DNA of 64,000 bases from Desulfovibrionaceae bacterium (GCA_910575755.1 CAJTFO010000003.1:1-64000); one strand, 5' to 3'; counted from the first letter of the stretch, positions 1 to 9,761 are shown. Notes: generated from the letters alone by a model not told the origin. Numbers and translations: made by a program.

Positions 1-380
<380 letters not shown>

Positions 381-512
381 AAATCTGTTCAAGATCCCTG
401 CTTGGCAGAAATCAGAATCTCAAAGACTCTCTCTTCCCACTCGCTATTCACTTGTCAATGAACCACCGGCCCCTCTCGGCCTCACCGCTTTTTCTCAGCG
501 GCGCGGTGCAGG

Positions 513-541
513 TTTATGCACCCTTTCCCAACCCCTGTCAA
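513..541 (-). promoter_or_regulatory. rRNA operon promoter, proximal (P2)
   Basis: On the minus strand a perfect -35 TTGACA (536-541) and a -10 CATAAA (513-518) are separated by 17 bp. The -10 lies about 130 bp upstream of the 16S 5' end. Between promoter and gene, at 452-466, TTCATTGACAAGTG resembles the boxA-type antitermination signal found in rRNA leaders. No protein gene is seen between 381 and 694. Confidence 0.75.
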
Positions 542-612
542 CAACTTTTTTCCGTTTCGCGAAATTTTTTTTCGCCGTTCTGGAAAAGTTCCTGCTCAGT
601 CGCGGGAAATGC

Positions 613-641
613 AAAGTAGCCGCACTCCCATCAACTGTCAA
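613..641 (-). promoter_or_regulatory. rRNA operon promoter, distal (P1)
   Basis: On the minus strand -35 TTGACA (636-641) and -10 TACTTT (613-618) are separated by 17 bp. The segment just upstream (642-690) is A/T-rich, as expected for an UP element. With P2 it forms the usual tandem rRNA promoter arrangement. Confidence 0.75.
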
Positions 642-694
642 TCTCTTTTTTACAATTTTTTTTGCGCAATGATAAATTTTTCTGCAACCATGTG

Positions 695-1306
695 TTAACA
701 CAGGTTTTTACGCCCACGCCAGAACCTCAGGGCCAGCATGAGGGCCATACCGACCGCCACACTTGCGGGCACATTCACGCCATGACGCAGCAGGGCAAGG
801 CAAAGCATGGCCGCCAGCGCCGCCGCCATGGCGTACCAGTCCTCTTCCAGCAGGCACGCTGTATCGCCGACCGCCACGTCCCGCACAAGGCCCGGCACAA
901 GGCCGAAAATCAGGCCCAGGGCCAGGGCATATGGCCAATCAAGCGATGCCCCACAGCGCAAATGCACGCATTGCAGGCACACCGCCAGGCCCAGACTCAG
1001 GCTGTCCAGCCAGAAAAACAGGACATGCCCGTAGCGGCCGCACCCCGGCAGCGAAAGAAGCAGCCCGCCAGCCAGAGCGCCACCCAACGCACAGGGAATA
1101 TGCCGCGCTTCCACCAGGGCAAAGAAGCCCGACAGATGGCTCACCTCGCGCATGAGCGGCAGACAGAGGCCGCAGAAGAGGCCCAGCATGACCGCCCCGC
1201 CCACCTGTCCCCCGTTCTGACGCGCGCGCAATGCGGCAGAGGCGGCCAGCAAAACGCAGGCCGCCTCTTCCAGCAATGTAAAAATCCAGTATTCGCCCAG
1301 CGGCAT
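695..1306 (-). CDS. TRIC/YicG-like (UPF0126) membrane protein
   Basis: A 203-residue, very hydrophobic protein with six to seven predicted membrane segments. Two internal halves share a pattern: GLFCGLCLPLMRE in the first and GLVPGLVRDVAVGD in the second. This matches the duplicated glycine-rich G-x-x-RD hallmark of the YicG/UPF0126 family, which is related to TRIC cation channels. The second half follows the family closely; the first has RE instead of RD. The chosen ATG lies 2 bp after the rny stop codon, so it is probably co-transcribed with rny. Transport of a small cation or substrate is an inference from the family; the substrate is unknown. Confidence 0.72.
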   Translation of the reverse strand: MPLGEYWIFTLLEEAACVLLAASAALRARQNGGQVGGAVMLGLFCGLCLPLMREVSHLSGFFALVEARHIPCALGGALAGGLLLSLPGCGRYGHVLFFWLDSLSLGLAVCLQCVHLRCGASLDWPYALALGLIFGLVPGLVRDVAVGDTACLLEEDWYAMAAALAAMLCLALLRHGVNVPASVAVGMALMLALRFWRGRKNLC

Positions 1307-1308
1307 GG

Positions 1309-2868
1309 CTACTTGGCAAAGCCCACGGCCCGCCGCTCGCGGATGACCGTGACCCGGATCTGTCCGGGATAGGTCAGATTTTTTTCGATCTTTTCCGCTA
1401 TATCCTTGCAAAGGATATAGGTGGTGTCGTCATCCACGCTTTCGGAATTGACCATAACACGAATTTCGCGCCCGGCCTGGATGGCGTATGCCTTGGCCAC
1501 GCCGTCAAAGCTGGTGGCAATGCCCTCCAGATCCTCCAGGCGCTTGACATAATTCTCCAGCAGTTCCTTGCGCGCGCCGGGTCGCGCGCCGGAGATGGAA
1601 TCCGCGGCCTGCACCAGCACAGCCAGCGCCGTGGAAGGCCGCTGATCCTCATGATGGGCGGCAATGGCGTGAATGATTTCCTGGCTTTCATTGTACTTTT
1701 TGGCCAGATCCGCTCCAATGAGGGCATGCGGCCCCTCCACCTCGTGGTCCACGGCCTTGCCAATGTCGTGCAGCAGGCCGGCGCGCTTGGCTTTTTTGAC
1801 ATCCATGCCCAGTTCGGCGGCCATCATGCCGCAGAGGGCGGAAACTTCCAGCGAATGCTGCAAGACATTCTGGGTGAAGGAGGTGCGGTAGCGCAATTGA
1901 CCGAGCAGGCGGACGATCTCTGGATGGATGCCGTGTACCCCGGCGTCAAAGGTGGCCTGTTCGCCCACTTCGCGTACCTGGGCGTCCAGCTCCTGCTCAC
2001 ATTTCTGCACAATGTCCTCAATGCGGGCCGGGTGGATGCGACCGTCCTGAATCAGCCGCTCCAGAGCCATCCTGGCCACCTGCCGCCGCAAGGGGCTGTA
2101 CGCGGACAGAATGACGGTTTCCGGCGTGTCGTCGATAATCAGATCCACGCCGGTGGCGGCCTCCAGAGCGCGGATGTTGCGGCCCTCGCGACCGATGATG
2201 CGGCCTTTCATGTCTTCGCTGGGCAGGGGCACGGCAGTTACCGTCTGCTCATTCACATAATCGCCGGCATAGCGCTGAATGACGTTGCAGAGAATTTCCT
2301 TGGCCTTGCGGTCGGCAGTCTCGCGGGCTTCCATTTCAATCTGGCGGATCATCCGCGCCGACTCGTGGCGGGTTTTCGCCTCAATTTCCGAGAAAAGGCG
2401 CTCTTTGGCTTCCTCGGCGGTAAAGCCCGCGATCTGGGCCAGGCGCTGCTCCTGCTCTTCAATGCGGGTCTGCAAAAATTCTTCGGATTCGGACATCTGG
2501 CGTTCCTTGCGGGCCAGCTCCTTTTCCGTGCTCAGAAGCTCATGCTCCTTCTCGGTGGCCTTTTCCAGTTTATCTTCAAGGCGGCTGCCCATCTCATCCA
2601 GCTTGCGTTCCCGGAGCTTGACCTCGCGTTCCCGTTCCTTGAATTCGTTTTCCAGTTCGCGCTTCTGGTTGAACAGATCATCCTGGCCCTGGAGCAAAAT
2701 CTCTTTTTTCTGGGCCTGCGCCTCTTTGCGCGCCTCTTCCACAATACGCTTGGCCAGATCATCGGCATCGCCGATACGCTTGGCAGTCACCCAGCGATGC
2801 GCCAAGGCTCCGGCTGATACCCCCACCAGCACGGCAGCCGCAAGCGCAAGAATGAACAAAAAATCCAT
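1309..2868 (-). CDS. rny: Ribonuclease Y
   Basis: A 519-residue endoribonuclease of the RNase Y family, which initiates mRNA decay from the inner membrane. Visible order: an N-terminal membrane helix (about residues 2-24), a long charged coiled coil (about 35-200), a KH RNA-binding domain with [14 protein letters not shown] (about 222-235), and an HD domain with LLHDIGK (H367, D368) as metal ligands. Length equals the family norm of about 515-520. A GAGAGG ribosome-binding site precedes the ATG. Its place downstream of zapA and 6S RNA is seen in other bacteria. No odd features. Confidence 0.96.
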   Translation of the reverse strand: MDFLFILALAAAVLVGVSAGALAHRWVTAKRIGDADDLAKRIVEEARKEAQAQKKEILLQGQDDLFNQKRELENEFKEREREVKLRERKLDEMGSRLEDKLEKATEKEHELLSTEKELARKERQMSESEEFLQTRIEEQEQRLAQIAGFTAEEAKERLFSEIEAKTRHESARMIRQIEMEARETADRKAKEILCNVIQRYAGDYVNEQTVTAVPLPSEDMKGRIIGREGRNIRALEAATGVDLIIDDTPETVILSAYSPLRRQVARMALERLIQDGRIHPARIEDIVQKCEQELDAQVREVGEQATFDAGVHGIHPEIVRLLGQLRYRTSFTQNVLQHSLEVSALCGMMAAELGMDVKKAKRAGLLHDIGKAVDHEVEGPHALIGADLAKKYNESQEIIHAIAAHHEDQRPSTALAVLVQAADSISGARPGARKELLENYVKRLEDLEGIATSFDGVAKAYAIQAGREIRVMVNSESVDDDTTYILCKDIAEKIEKNLTYPGQIRVTVIRERRAVGFAK

Positions 2869-3055
2869 GAAACCAGCCTCTCTTTATGAATACGGGCAAG
2901 CGCCCGGCAGACACCGGCAGCCGCGAAAACGCGACCGCCGCAGCGGATTGCCCGGAGAGCGTGAACCCTGTGGCTGGCGGCCGGAGATACCGGCACAAGA
3001 GATGCAGTGCGTGAAGAGGCCGCCCGAAAGCGACGCGCCCGAAAGAGAATTCCGT

Positions 3056-3222
3056 AAAAAACACTGGCGTAATCCCCAGGGCGCCGTGTCATGGCTGCGG
3101 TGCAGAACCTGGTTACCCAGGTCGGGCGCCGTATGCTTTTTTCAGGCTTCCCGCACGAGTCGGGCATGCACACGAAAAGCAGAGACAGCACCCTTTTTTA
3201 CTACTTGTCAGGTTAGCACCGA
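3056..3222 (-). ncRNA. ssrS: 6S RNA (SsrS)
   Basis: The 395-nt gap between zapA and rny has no protein gene but carries a 6S-like RNA on the minus strand. It contains GTGTGCATGCCCGACTCG followed by GCGGGAAGCCTGAAAA, very close to the E. coli 6S segment GCATGCTCGG...CCGAGAAGCCTTAAAA. The ends can pair: GGTGCTAACC at the 5' side with GGGGATTACGCC at the 3' side, and GGGTGCTGTC with GACACGGCGCCC. This gives the closed rod with a central bubble that mimics an open promoter. A run of six T follows the 3' arm. The position next to zapA is the conserved 6S locus. Ends are approximate. In 2869-3055 only weak hairpins and the rny ribosome-binding site are seen. Confidence 0.85.
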
Positions 3223-3263
3223 GACATAAATCTCGCACACCCCAGGGAAATCGTCAAAAGAGT

Positions 3264-3536
3264 CTACACGGACTCCTCTATTTTAGAAAGCAGGGAAGTG
3301 ATGCGATTCTGCACATCATCCAGCTTTATCTTCGACTGCAACAAATCATCCGCCAAACCAAGGGCGAGAAAGGTCAGCAAAACGTCCTTGCTTTGCCCTC
3401 CGCGGGACCTCAGCTTCTGGTCGGCAAACCGTTCTTCCATCAACCGCACGGCACGTTGCACCCGCTCCATGTCGGCACCGGGTTTGAATGAAATATCAAG
3501 CCCGAGAACAGTAAGGTTGATGTTTTCCTGACTCAC
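3264..3536 (-). CDS. zapA: Cell division protein ZapA
   Basis: A 90-residue protein of the ZapA family, which bundles FtsZ filaments at the division ring. The N-terminal half (INLTVLGLDISFKPGADMERV) has the family's beta-rich head with the LG..I.F pattern. The rest is a charged helix that in ZapA forms the dimer/tetramer coiled coil. Length is typical (about 85-110). It follows the coiled-coil gene at 3543-3788 by 6 bp and precedes 6S RNA, matching the classic zapA-ssrS arrangement. Confidence 0.92.
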   Translation of the reverse strand: MSQENINLTVLGLDISFKPGADMERVQRAVRLMEERFADQKLRSRGGQSKDVLLTFLALGLADDLLQSKIKLDDVQNRITSLLSKIEESV

Positions 3537-3542
3537 AAAAAC

Positions 3543-3788
3543 CTACTCGACACTGTCGTGCTCTTGAATGCGGCGGAGCAGGACGTCAATGCGCCTGAGC
3601 GCTTCAACGCGCAGATGTTCCTCCTGTGTCAGAGCATCGCGCAGCTTGCGGTTTTCCTCTTCCAGAACGGCCTTTTCCGCTACAACGGCGGAGGAATCGG
3701 CACGGAGACGGGCATTTTCCGCTCCAAGGCGATCCAGTCTGTCCAGAAGTTCCGTAACACGGAATTCAAGCTGTTCCAGAAGTTCCAT
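3543..3788 (-). CDS. ZapB-like coiled-coil protein
   Basis: An 81-residue, nearly all-helical protein from the ATG at 3788. Leucines are heptad-spaced throughout (MELLEQLEFRVTELLDRLDR and onward), so it should form a parallel or antiparallel coiled coil like ZapB, a divisome protein that binds ZapA. The tight pairing upstream of zapA supports a division role. An upstream ATG at 3848 would add 20 residues of unlike composition and is not preferred. No strong ribosome-binding site is seen. Coiled-coil similarity is weak evidence for orthology, so ZapB-like is an inference. Confidence 0.7.
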   Translation of the reverse strand: MELLEQLEFRVTELLDRLDRLGAENARLRADSSAVVAEKAVLEEENRKLRDALTQEEHLRVEALRRIDVLLRRIQEHDSVE

Positions 3789-3866
3789 GGCTTTTAGATA
3801 GCACCGGCCCCCGGCCTTGGCAAGAATGGAAAGCCCAAAAGCCGTCACAGGAATGAAATTGTCCTG

Positions 3867-4072
3867 CGGATGGCGACAGCAAGCCCCGCAGGCTACGCCA
3901 CGCCCTCAGCCGGCTATCCCTTGCGGGGCAAATTCTTCTGACGACCACGGGCTGCGCCAGCCGTTGGCCGCAAGGCCTTACGGATGGCGACAGCAAGCCT
4001 CACAGGCTACGTCACGTCCTCAGCCGGCTACCCCTTGCGAGGCAAATTTTTTTGGCGACCACGGGCTATGCC
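3867..4072. repeat. Two-copy tandem hairpin repeat at the glmU 3' end
   Basis: Two direct copies, 3867-3958 and 3981-4072, lie 114 bp apart and are about 88% identical over 92 bp. The right copy covers the last codons and stop of glmU; the left copy is non-coding. On the minus strand each copy can fold a long-range stem: GCCCCGCA with TGCGGGGC in the left copy and GCCTCGCA with TGTGAGGC in the right. The stem changes from C-G to T-A on both sides, which is a compensatory change. This suggests selection on structure, either as an RNA 3' element or as a REP-like DNA repeat. Confidence 0.8.
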
Positions 4073-5380
4073 CATCTCATGGGCGGGAACATCCCTGGTG
4101 ATGACCGAACCCGCGCCCACCAGCGCATTGTCGCCCACGCTGACCGGGGCCACCAGAGCCGTGTTGCTGCCGATAAAGGCTTTTTCCCCGATACGGGTCT
4201 GATATTTATGCCTGCCGTCGTAATTGCAGGTAATGGTTCCCGCGCCAATGTTTGCGCCCGCGCCGATGCGGGCATCCCCCAGGTAGCTCAGGTGGTTGGC
4301 CTTGGCGCCCTTGCCCAGGCAGGTCTTTTTCAGTTCCACAAAATTGCCCACATGGGATTCGGCCTCCAGCTCCGCGCCGGGGCGCAGGCGGGCGAAAGGC
4401 CCCACCAACGCGCCCGCGCCCACCCGTGCGCCCTCAAGATGCGAAAAAGATCTGATTTCAGCGCCCTCGCGGATCAGGCAGTCGCGCACCACGCAATGTG
4501 AGGCCACGGAAGCCCCGCGCCGGATTTCCGTGCGTCCGCAGATTTCACAGGGGCCGGTCAGTTCCGCGCCTGGTTCAATCCGGGCCAGCGGACTCACGCG
4601 AATCAGCTCCGGCGCGTGCAGGATCACGCCCGAGGCCAGCAGCCGTTCCGCCGTTCGGGAGCGCAGCAGCTCTTCCATGCGGGCAAGCTCCAGCGGAGAA
4701 TTGACGCCCAGCAGGCTGTCGTCCCGTCCGCACTCCACGCCGCGCACAGTATAATTCTCCGCCACGGCCAGCCCGATGAGGTCGGTGATGTAATACTCGC
4801 CACTCTTGTTATCGTTACGCAGACGCGGCAGCAGGCTTTCCACGGCGGCCAGGCCGAGCTGGTACATGCCCGCGTTGACCTCGCCGCTTTCCGGGCCATG
4901 CAGGGCCGGATCATAATCCTTGGCTTCCACAATGCCGAGCACCCGCCCCTGCTTGCGCACCACCCGGCCATACGCGCCGGGATTGTCCAGCACAATGGTG
5001 GCGAAGGCCAGCTCCGCGCCGGCGGCTTCGGCCAGAAAGTCGCGCACCAGCGCTTCGGAAAGCAGGGGGGCATCGCCGTTGACCACCAGCAGGTGGGTGC
5101 AGCCCGCTGCGGAAAGCGCGGGCAAAGCCTGCATCAGCGCATGCCCTGTGCCAAGCTGCTCGGCCTGAAAGACCAGACGCGCATCAGGAAAGGCGGCCTC
5201 CACCATTTCAGCCCTGTGGCCCACCACCATCCAGACGTCTTCAGCAAAAACAGGCCGCAGGGCCGCGCGCACATACGCCAGCATGGGCTCGCCCAGCAGA
5301 GACTGCAACACCTTGGGACGGTCCGAATGCATGCGGGTGCCCTTGCCCGCCGCCAGAATAAGAGCCGCGTTTTTCGGCAT
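4028..5380 (-). CDS. glmU: Bifunctional GlmU (GlcN-1-P acetyltransferase / GlcNAc-1-P uridyltransferase)
   Basis: A 450-residue enzyme making UDP-N-acetylglucosamine for peptidoglycan and LPS. The N-terminal pyrophosphorylase domain begins LILAAGKGTRMHSDRPK, with the nucleotide-binding GxGTRM loop. From about residue 230 the left-handed beta-helix acetyltransferase domain shows hexapeptide repeats and the YLGDARIGAGANIGAGTITC block with the conserved NYDG loop. Length is normal (about 450-460). The start at 5380 has AAGGAG eight bases upstream; longer upstream frames lack family similarity. The last codons sit inside the tandem repeat at 3867-4072. Confidence 0.96.
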   Translation of the reverse strand: MPKNAALILAAGKGTRMHSDRPKVLQSLLGEPMLAYVRAALRPVFAEDVWMVVGHRAEMVEAAFPDARLVFQAEQLGTGHALMQALPALSAAGCTHLLVVNGDAPLLSEALVRDFLAEAAGAELAFATIVLDNPGAYGRVVRKQGRVLGIVEAKDYDPALHGPESGEVNAGMYQLGLAAVESLLPRLRNDNKSGEYYITDLIGLAVAENYTVRGVECGRDDSLLGVNSPLELARMEELLRSRTAERLLASGVILHAPELIRVSPLARIEPGAELTGPCEICGRTEIRRGASVASHCVVRDCLIREGAEIRSFSHLEGARVGAGALVGPFARLRPGAELEAESHVGNFVELKKTCLGKGAKANHLSYLGDARIGAGANIGAGTITCNYDGRHKYQTRIGEKAFIGSNTALVAPVSVGDNALVGAGSVITRDVPAHEMGIARGRQKNLPRKG

Positions 5381-5405
5381 AAAAACTCTCCTTGAGCGTC
5401 TCAAT

Positions 5406-5458
5406 CTCATGCGTTGCCCCAACGCATGAGGGAACCTCCGGCGCATGGAACACGCCGG
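5406..5458 (-). other. Two inverted repeats in the glmU leader
   Basis: Positions 5406-5416 and 5420-5430 form a perfect 11-bp inverted repeat (CTCATGCGTTG / CAACGCATGAG) with a 3-nt loop. It is followed upstream by a 6-bp one (CCGGCG at 5438-5443, CGCCGG at 5453-5458). In the glmU transcript the first hairpin ends about 10 nt before the ribosome-binding site. It has no T-run, so it is not a simple terminator. A leader structure or an operator are both possible. Confidence 0.55.
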
Positions 5459-5521
5459 CGCATCGCAGGCAAAGCAATAGCCTCTTAACCCGCTTTGGGC
5501 AAGGCTGGAAGAACAGCAGCG

Positions 5522-5564
5522 AAAAAGCGGCTTTTCCCGGGGCATTGGGGAAAAGCCGCTTTTT
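5522..5564 (-). terminator. Intrinsic terminator after clpB
   Basis: A perfect 17-bp inverted repeat (5522-5538 and 5548-5564) has A5 and T5 at its outer ends. It lies 35 bp past the clpB stop codon and could act in both directions. Confidence 0.9.
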
Positions 5565-5598
5565 CATCAAGCTCGCGCGCAGGCTGGTCGACCGCCGC

Positions 5599-8202
5599 TT
5601 ATTCGTTTATGAAAGCCAGCTTGTCGTCCTTGACCTCCACGCGCACATGCTGGCCGTCGCGTATGCGGCCGCTGACCAGTTCGCGGGCCAGGGGCGTTTC
5701 CACGGCCTGTTGCAGATAGCGCTTGAGCGGGCGCGCGCCGTAAACCGGATCATAAGCCGCTTCGGCCACAAAATCGCGCGCCGCGTCGCTCATGCTCAGT
5801 CTGATCTTGCGTTCCTCCAGGCGGGCGCGCAGGCGCTTGAGCTGAAGTTCCACAATGCGGCCGATCTGGTCCCGCCTGAGCGGCAGAAACACCACGGTTT
5901 CGTCCACGCGGTTGAGGAACTCCGGCCGGAAGTGGGCGCGCAAGTCCTCCATGACCTGTTCCCGCGCCCCCTCCTTGAGCGTGCCGTCCGGCGCGATGCC
6001 GTCCAGCAGGTGCATGGAGCCGATGTTGGAGGTCATGATCGCAATGCAGTTGCGAAAGTCCACTGTACGGCCCTGGCTGTCCGTGAGCCGCCCGTCGTCC
6101 AGCAGTTGCAGCAGCGTGTTGAACACGTCCGGATGGGCCTTTTCGATCTCGTCAAAGAGAATCACGGAGTAGGGCTTGCGGCGCACGGCCTCGGTGAGCT
6201 GGCCGCCCTCGTCATAGCCCACATAGCCCGGAGGCGCGCCGATGAGCCGCGATACCGAATGCTTTTCCATGTATTCGCTCATGTCCAGGCGGACAATATT
6301 GTCTTCCGTATCAAAAAGCGCCTCGGCCAGAGCCTTGGAAAGCTCGGTCTTGCCCACGCCCGTGGGCCCCAGGAAAATAAAGGAGCCTGTGGGCCGCGAG
6401 GGATCAGACAGGCCGGCGCGGGCGCGCAGCACGGCATCGGCCACGGCGGTGACAGCCTCATCCTGGCCCACCACCCGCTCATGCAACTGGTCGGACAGGC
6501 GCAGCAGCTTTTCACGCTCGGACTCCAGCAGCCGGGTCACAGGAATGCCGGTCCACTTGGCCACGATTTCAGCCACATCGTCAGGGCGCACTTCCTCGCG
6601 CAGCAGGCGCGGGGCGTCGCCTTCCCGCCCTTTGCCTGAGGCGGCGCTCAGCTTCTTCTCCAGCTCCAGCAGTCTGGAATACTTGAGTTCGGCGGCCCGG
6701 TTCAGATCATAGGCACGCTCGGCCTGTTCAATGGCCAGCTTGGTTTGCTCGATCTGTTCCTTGATTTCGCGCACCGTGTCGATGGAGCCCTTTTCGTTCT
6801 CCCACTGCTTGCGCATGGCCGCCTGCTGATTGCGCAGCTCGGCCAGCTCGTTTTCCAGGCGCTCAAGGCGTTCGCGCGAGGCTTCGTCCGTTTCGCGACG
6901 CAGGGCTTCGCGCTCAATCTCCAGTTGCATGACCTTGCGGTTGACTTCATCCAGATCAGCCGGCAGGGAGTCGATCTCCGTGCGGATCATGGCCGCGGCC
7001 TCGTCAATGAGGTCAATGGCCTTGTCCGGCAACTGGCGGTCCGTGATGTAGCGGTGCGACAGCACCACGGCTTCCACTATGGACGAATCGCTGATGCGCA
7101 CGCCGTGGTGCACCTCAAAGCGTTCCTTCAGGCCGCGCAGGATGGAGATGGCGTCCTCCACCGTGGGTTCTTCCACCAGTACGGGCTGGAAGCGTCGCTC
7201 CAGGGCCGGATCCTTTTCAATATATTTGCGGTATTCATCCACCGTTGTGGCGCCGATGCAGTGCAGTTGGCCGCGCGCCAGCATGGGCTTGAGCAGATTG
7301 CCCGCATCCATGGCGCCTTCGGTTTTGCCCGCGCCCACAATGGTGTGGAGCTCGTCAATGAAGAGGATGATCTGCCCCTCGCTTTTTTCCACCTCATTGA
7401 GCACGGCCTTGAGCCTCTCCTCAAACTCGCCCCGGTACTTGGCCCCGGCGATGAGCGCCCCCATGTCAAGGGCGAAGAGCTTGCGCCCCTTGAGGCCTTC
7501 GGGCACGTCACCCTTGACGATGCGGAAAGCCAGGCCTTCCACGATGGCGGTCTTGCCCACGCCCGCTTCACCGATAAGCACCGGATTGTTCTTGGTGCGC
7601 CGGGAGAGGATGCGGATCACCCGGCGGATTTCCGCATCGCGGCCGATGACCGGGTCCATCCTGCCCTGGCGCGCCGCATCCACCAGATCGCGCGCGTACT
7701 TGCTCAGAGCCTCGAAGGTATCTTCCGGATTGGCGCTGGTCACGCGCGCGCCACCGCGCAACTCTTCCATTGCCTTGACAAAGGCCGCGCGGGTGATCCT
7801 GTATTCCTGGAAGGTCTGGCCCAGAGGCGAGGAAGACTCCACATCGGTCAGCGCGGCAAAAAGATGATCCACGCTGACGTACTCATCCTTCATGCGCCGG
7901 GCTTCATTCTGTGCCTCGCCCAGAGCCTTGGCCAGACGCGAAGTGATCATGATCTTGGTGGGGTCCATGCCGCCGCCGGAAACCGAAGGCCGCTTGCGCA
8001 GCGAGGTTTCCAGCGCCACGGCCAGGGCCCTGGTCTGGATGCCCATATGCTCCAGAATGCGCGGCACAATGCCCTTTTCCTGCTGCACAAGGGCCAGGGC
8101 CAGATGTTCCGCATCCGTCTCCTGATGGCCCATGCCCGCGGCGAGGGTCTGGGCCTCGGTCACGGCCTCGCGGGCTTTTTCCGTAAATTTGTTGATGTCC
8201 AT
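5599..8202 (-). CDS. clpB: ATP-dependent disaggregase ClpB
   Basis: An 867-residue Hsp100 chaperone that works with DnaK/DnaJ to rescue aggregated protein in the cytoplasm. Order: Clp N-domain repeats (about 1-145); AAA-1 with Walker [14 protein letters not shown] (about 211-223) and [10 protein letters not shown]; the ClpB-specific coiled-coil middle domain (about 400-520); AAA-2 with [13 protein letters not shown] (about 605) and the [14 protein letters not shown] block; and a C-terminal D2 domain. The start at 8202 has GGAGAG five bases upstream. It is the third gene of the cbpA-cbpM-clpB heat-shock operon. Confidence 0.97.
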   Translation of the reverse strand: MDINKFTEKAREAVTEAQTLAAGMGHQETDAEHLALALVQQEKGIVPRILEHMGIQTRALAVALETSLRKRPSVSGGGMDPTKIMITSRLAKALGEAQNEARRMKDEYVSVDHLFAALTDVESSSPLGQTFQEYRITRAAFVKAMEELRGGARVTSANPEDTFEALSKYARDLVDAARQGRMDPVIGRDAEIRRVIRILSRRTKNNPVLIGEAGVGKTAIVEGLAFRIVKGDVPEGLKGRKLFALDMGALIAGAKYRGEFEERLKAVLNEVEKSEGQIILFIDELHTIVGAGKTEGAMDAGNLLKPMLARGQLHCIGATTVDEYRKYIEKDPALERRFQPVLVEEPTVEDAISILRGLKERFEVHHGVRISDSSIVEAVVLSHRYITDRQLPDKAIDLIDEAAAMIRTEIDSLPADLDEVNRKVMQLEIEREALRRETDEASRERLERLENELAELRNQQAAMRKQWENEKGSIDTVREIKEQIEQTKLAIEQAERAYDLNRAAELKYSRLLELEKKLSAASGKGREGDAPRLLREEVRPDDVAEIVAKWTGIPVTRLLESEREKLLRLSDQLHERVVGQDEAVTAVADAVLRARAGLSDPSRPTGSFIFLGPTGVGKTELSKALAEALFDTEDNIVRLDMSEYMEKHSVSRLIGAPPGYVGYDEGGQLTEAVRRKPYSVILFDEIEKAHPDVFNTLLQLLDDGRLTDSQGRTVDFRNCIAIMTSNIGSMHLLDGIAPDGTLKEGAREQVMEDLRAHFRPEFLNRVDETVVFLPLRRDQIGRIVELQLKRLRARLEERKIRLSMSDAARDFVAEAAYDPVYGARPLKRYLQQAVETPLARELVSGRIRDGQHVRVEVKDDKLAFINE

Positions 8203-8258
8203 ACGCTCTCCACACAATGCCGGACAGACCCGGCGTATATTTTCAGTCGGAGGAACCC

Positions 8259-8573
8259 TTACTCTTCAAAACCCTGCAAACTGCGCACGCTACGTTCAAG
8301 AGCGTCGATGCGCTCCAGCAGATCCACAATGATGACGCCGCCCACCACAGGCAGTTCAAAGTCGCAGCAGATGCGCTCCAGCTTGCGGACCCTGTAAATG
8401 TCGGCATCGCGGAACATCAACGCCTGCGGGGCGCTGGCGCGGTTTTCAATCCAGCCCAGGGCCACCAGTTCCTTCAGTCGCTCCGGCTCGATGCCGGTAA
8501 TCTCCACAAATTCCTCCCAGGCCATAACCGTTGACGGCGCGGGCAGGGAAGAGGATTTTTTGGTCATACTCAT
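8259..8573 (-). CDS. cbpM: CbpM-like chaperone modulator
   Basis: A 104-residue protein with a MerR-like helix-turn-helix core ([20 protein letters not shown] ... [15 protein letters not shown]) and a C-terminal helix ([15 protein letters not shown]). CbpM proteins bind the J-domain of CbpA and restrain its co-chaperone activity. The gene sits 16 bp downstream of a CbpA-type DnaJ and just before clpB. GGAGG lies six bases before the ATG. A DNA-binding MerR-type regulator is the alternative, but the context favours CbpM. Confidence 0.8.
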   Translation of the reverse strand: MSMTKKSSSLPAPSTVMAWEEFVEITGIEPERLKELVALGWIENRASAPQALMFRDADIYRVRKLERICCDFELPVVGGVIIVDLLERIDALERSVRSLQGFEE

Positions 8574-8589
8574 ACTTCACCTCCACTGG

Positions 8590-9522
8590 TCAGTCGCGGG
8601 CCTTGAAGGACGAGACCTGCGCCAGCTTCTGCCAGAGCTCGCTCTCTTCCGCGCTCAACCGGGCGGGCACTTTGATCATCACCCTGGCCAGCAGGTCGCC
8701 GCGATTGACCCCGCTGCCCAGGCCCTTGCCGCGCAAGCGGAATTTACGGCCCGAACTGGAACCGGCCGGGATGCTCAATTCCACCTCTCCTTCAAGGGTG
8801 GGCACGGCAACCCTGGCGCCCAGCGCCGCTTCCCACGGCGCCAGAGCGACATCGCAATGCAGGTTTTCGCCTTCCACCTTGAACAGGGGATGCGCCAGAT
8901 AGCGCACCCGCAGGAAGAGATCGCCCGGCGTGCCTCCCGGCGCGGGATCGCCCTGACCGGCCAGCCGCAGTTTGGCCCCCTCGCGGATGCCCGCGGGCAC
9001 ATTGACCTCCAGGGTCTTGGGCCCCTGCGGCATTTGCAGGGTCACAGCGCGACGCCCCCCGCGCAAGGCTTCTTCAAGACTCAGGGACAGCTCGGCCTCC
9101 ACATCCCGGCCCCGCCGGGAGCGGGAGGAAAAACCGCCGAAGGGGTCGGGGCCGAACTGTGCCCCGCGCCCGCCGCCCGCGCCGCCGAAAAGGGTTTCAA
9201 AAAAGTCCGAAAAGCCGGAGCCGTCAAAACGCTGACCGTTGAACGTGAAATGCGCGTTCCCGAAGCCGGGATTGCCCTGAAACTGCTGGCCGTGCTGCCA
9301 GTCAGGACCGAGCTGGTCATACAGCTTGCGCTTTTCCGGGTCTTTGAGGACTTCGTAGGCTTCGTTGATTTCCTTGAATTTGTCTTCCGCCTGCTTGTCG
9401 CCAGGATTAAGGTCCGGATGGTATTGACGGGCCAGCTTTTTGTAAGCCTTGGAAATTTCCTCGGCCCTGGCCCCGCGCTCCACACCCAGAAGCTTGTAAT
9501 AGTCTTTATATGATACTGCCAT
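8590..9522 (-). CDS. cbpA: CbpA-type DnaJ co-chaperone
   Basis: A 310-residue J-protein without a zinc-finger domain. The J-domain (residues 5-70) has the HPD motif in QYHPDLNPG. A short G/F-rich stretch follows (about 100-125), then two C-terminal beta-domains (about 130-300) with LRLAGQGDPAPGG and FRLRGKGLG. This is the class II (CbpA/DnaJ-B) layout; it stimulates DnaK ATPase and delivers substrates. First gene of the operon with cbpM and clpB; GGGGGAG precedes the ATG. A promoter is seen at 9623-9650. Confidence 0.93.
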   Translation of the reverse strand: MAVSYKDYYKLLGVERGARAEEISKAYKKLARQYHPDLNPGDKQAEDKFKEINEAYEVLKDPEKRKLYDQLGPDWQHGQQFQGNPGFGNAHFTFNGQRFDGSGFSDFFETLFGGAGGGRGAQFGPDPFGGFSSRSRRGRDVEAELSLSLEEALRGGRRAVTLQMPQGPKTLEVNVPAGIREGAKLRLAGQGDPAPGGTPGDLFLRVRYLAHPLFKVEGENLHCDVALAPWEAALGARVAVPTLEGEVELSIPAGSSSGRKFRLRGKGLGSGVNRGDLLARVMIKVPARLSAEESELWQKLAQVSSFKARD

Positions 9523-9622
9523 GTCGTGCTCTCCCCCATGCGGGTCTGGCTCTGGAGACGTGCCGGCGCGGACTTCCGCACCGGCGGGCTTGCGCGTTCA
9601 CGCGGGCCCGCTCCAATAAAAA

Positions 9623-9650
9623 ACCATAAGATCGACTGCGCAGCCGTCAA
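9623..9650 (-). promoter_or_regulatory. Candidate promoter of cbpA-cbpM-clpB
   Basis: On the minus strand -35 TTGACG (9645-9650) and -10 TATGGT (9623-9628) are separated by 16 bp, about 100 bp upstream of cbpA. No convincing sigma-32 match (CTTGAA / CCCCAT) was found, so heat-shock control by that route is not shown by the sequence. Confidence 0.5.
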
Positions 9651-9718
9651 TGCCTTGCGCCCAAGAAAGGCTGACACGCCCAGACCGTGAGTACATGCGC
9701 CGCCGGCGCGAAAGCAGA

Positions 9719-9761
9719 CAGCCCGCCGCGCCGGCATATGACTTCCGAACGCGGCGGGCTG
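9719..9761 (-). terminator. Probable terminator after secF
   Basis: A 12-bp inverted repeat (CAGCCCGCCGCG at 9719-9730, its complement at 9750-9761) with a 19-nt loop lies 30 bp past the secF stop. The T-tract after it is poor (TGTCTGCTTTC), so efficiency is uncertain. Confidence 0.5.

Noticed and set aside
1651-2817. A 388-codon plus-strand frame opposite rny
   Set aside because: It mirrors the RNase Y coding sequence and shows no signal, ribosome-binding site or known domain.
9523-9650. Sigma-32 promoter for cbpA-cbpM-clpB
   Set aside because: No CTTGAA / CCCCAT pair at proper spacing was found; only a sigma-70-like promoter is supported.
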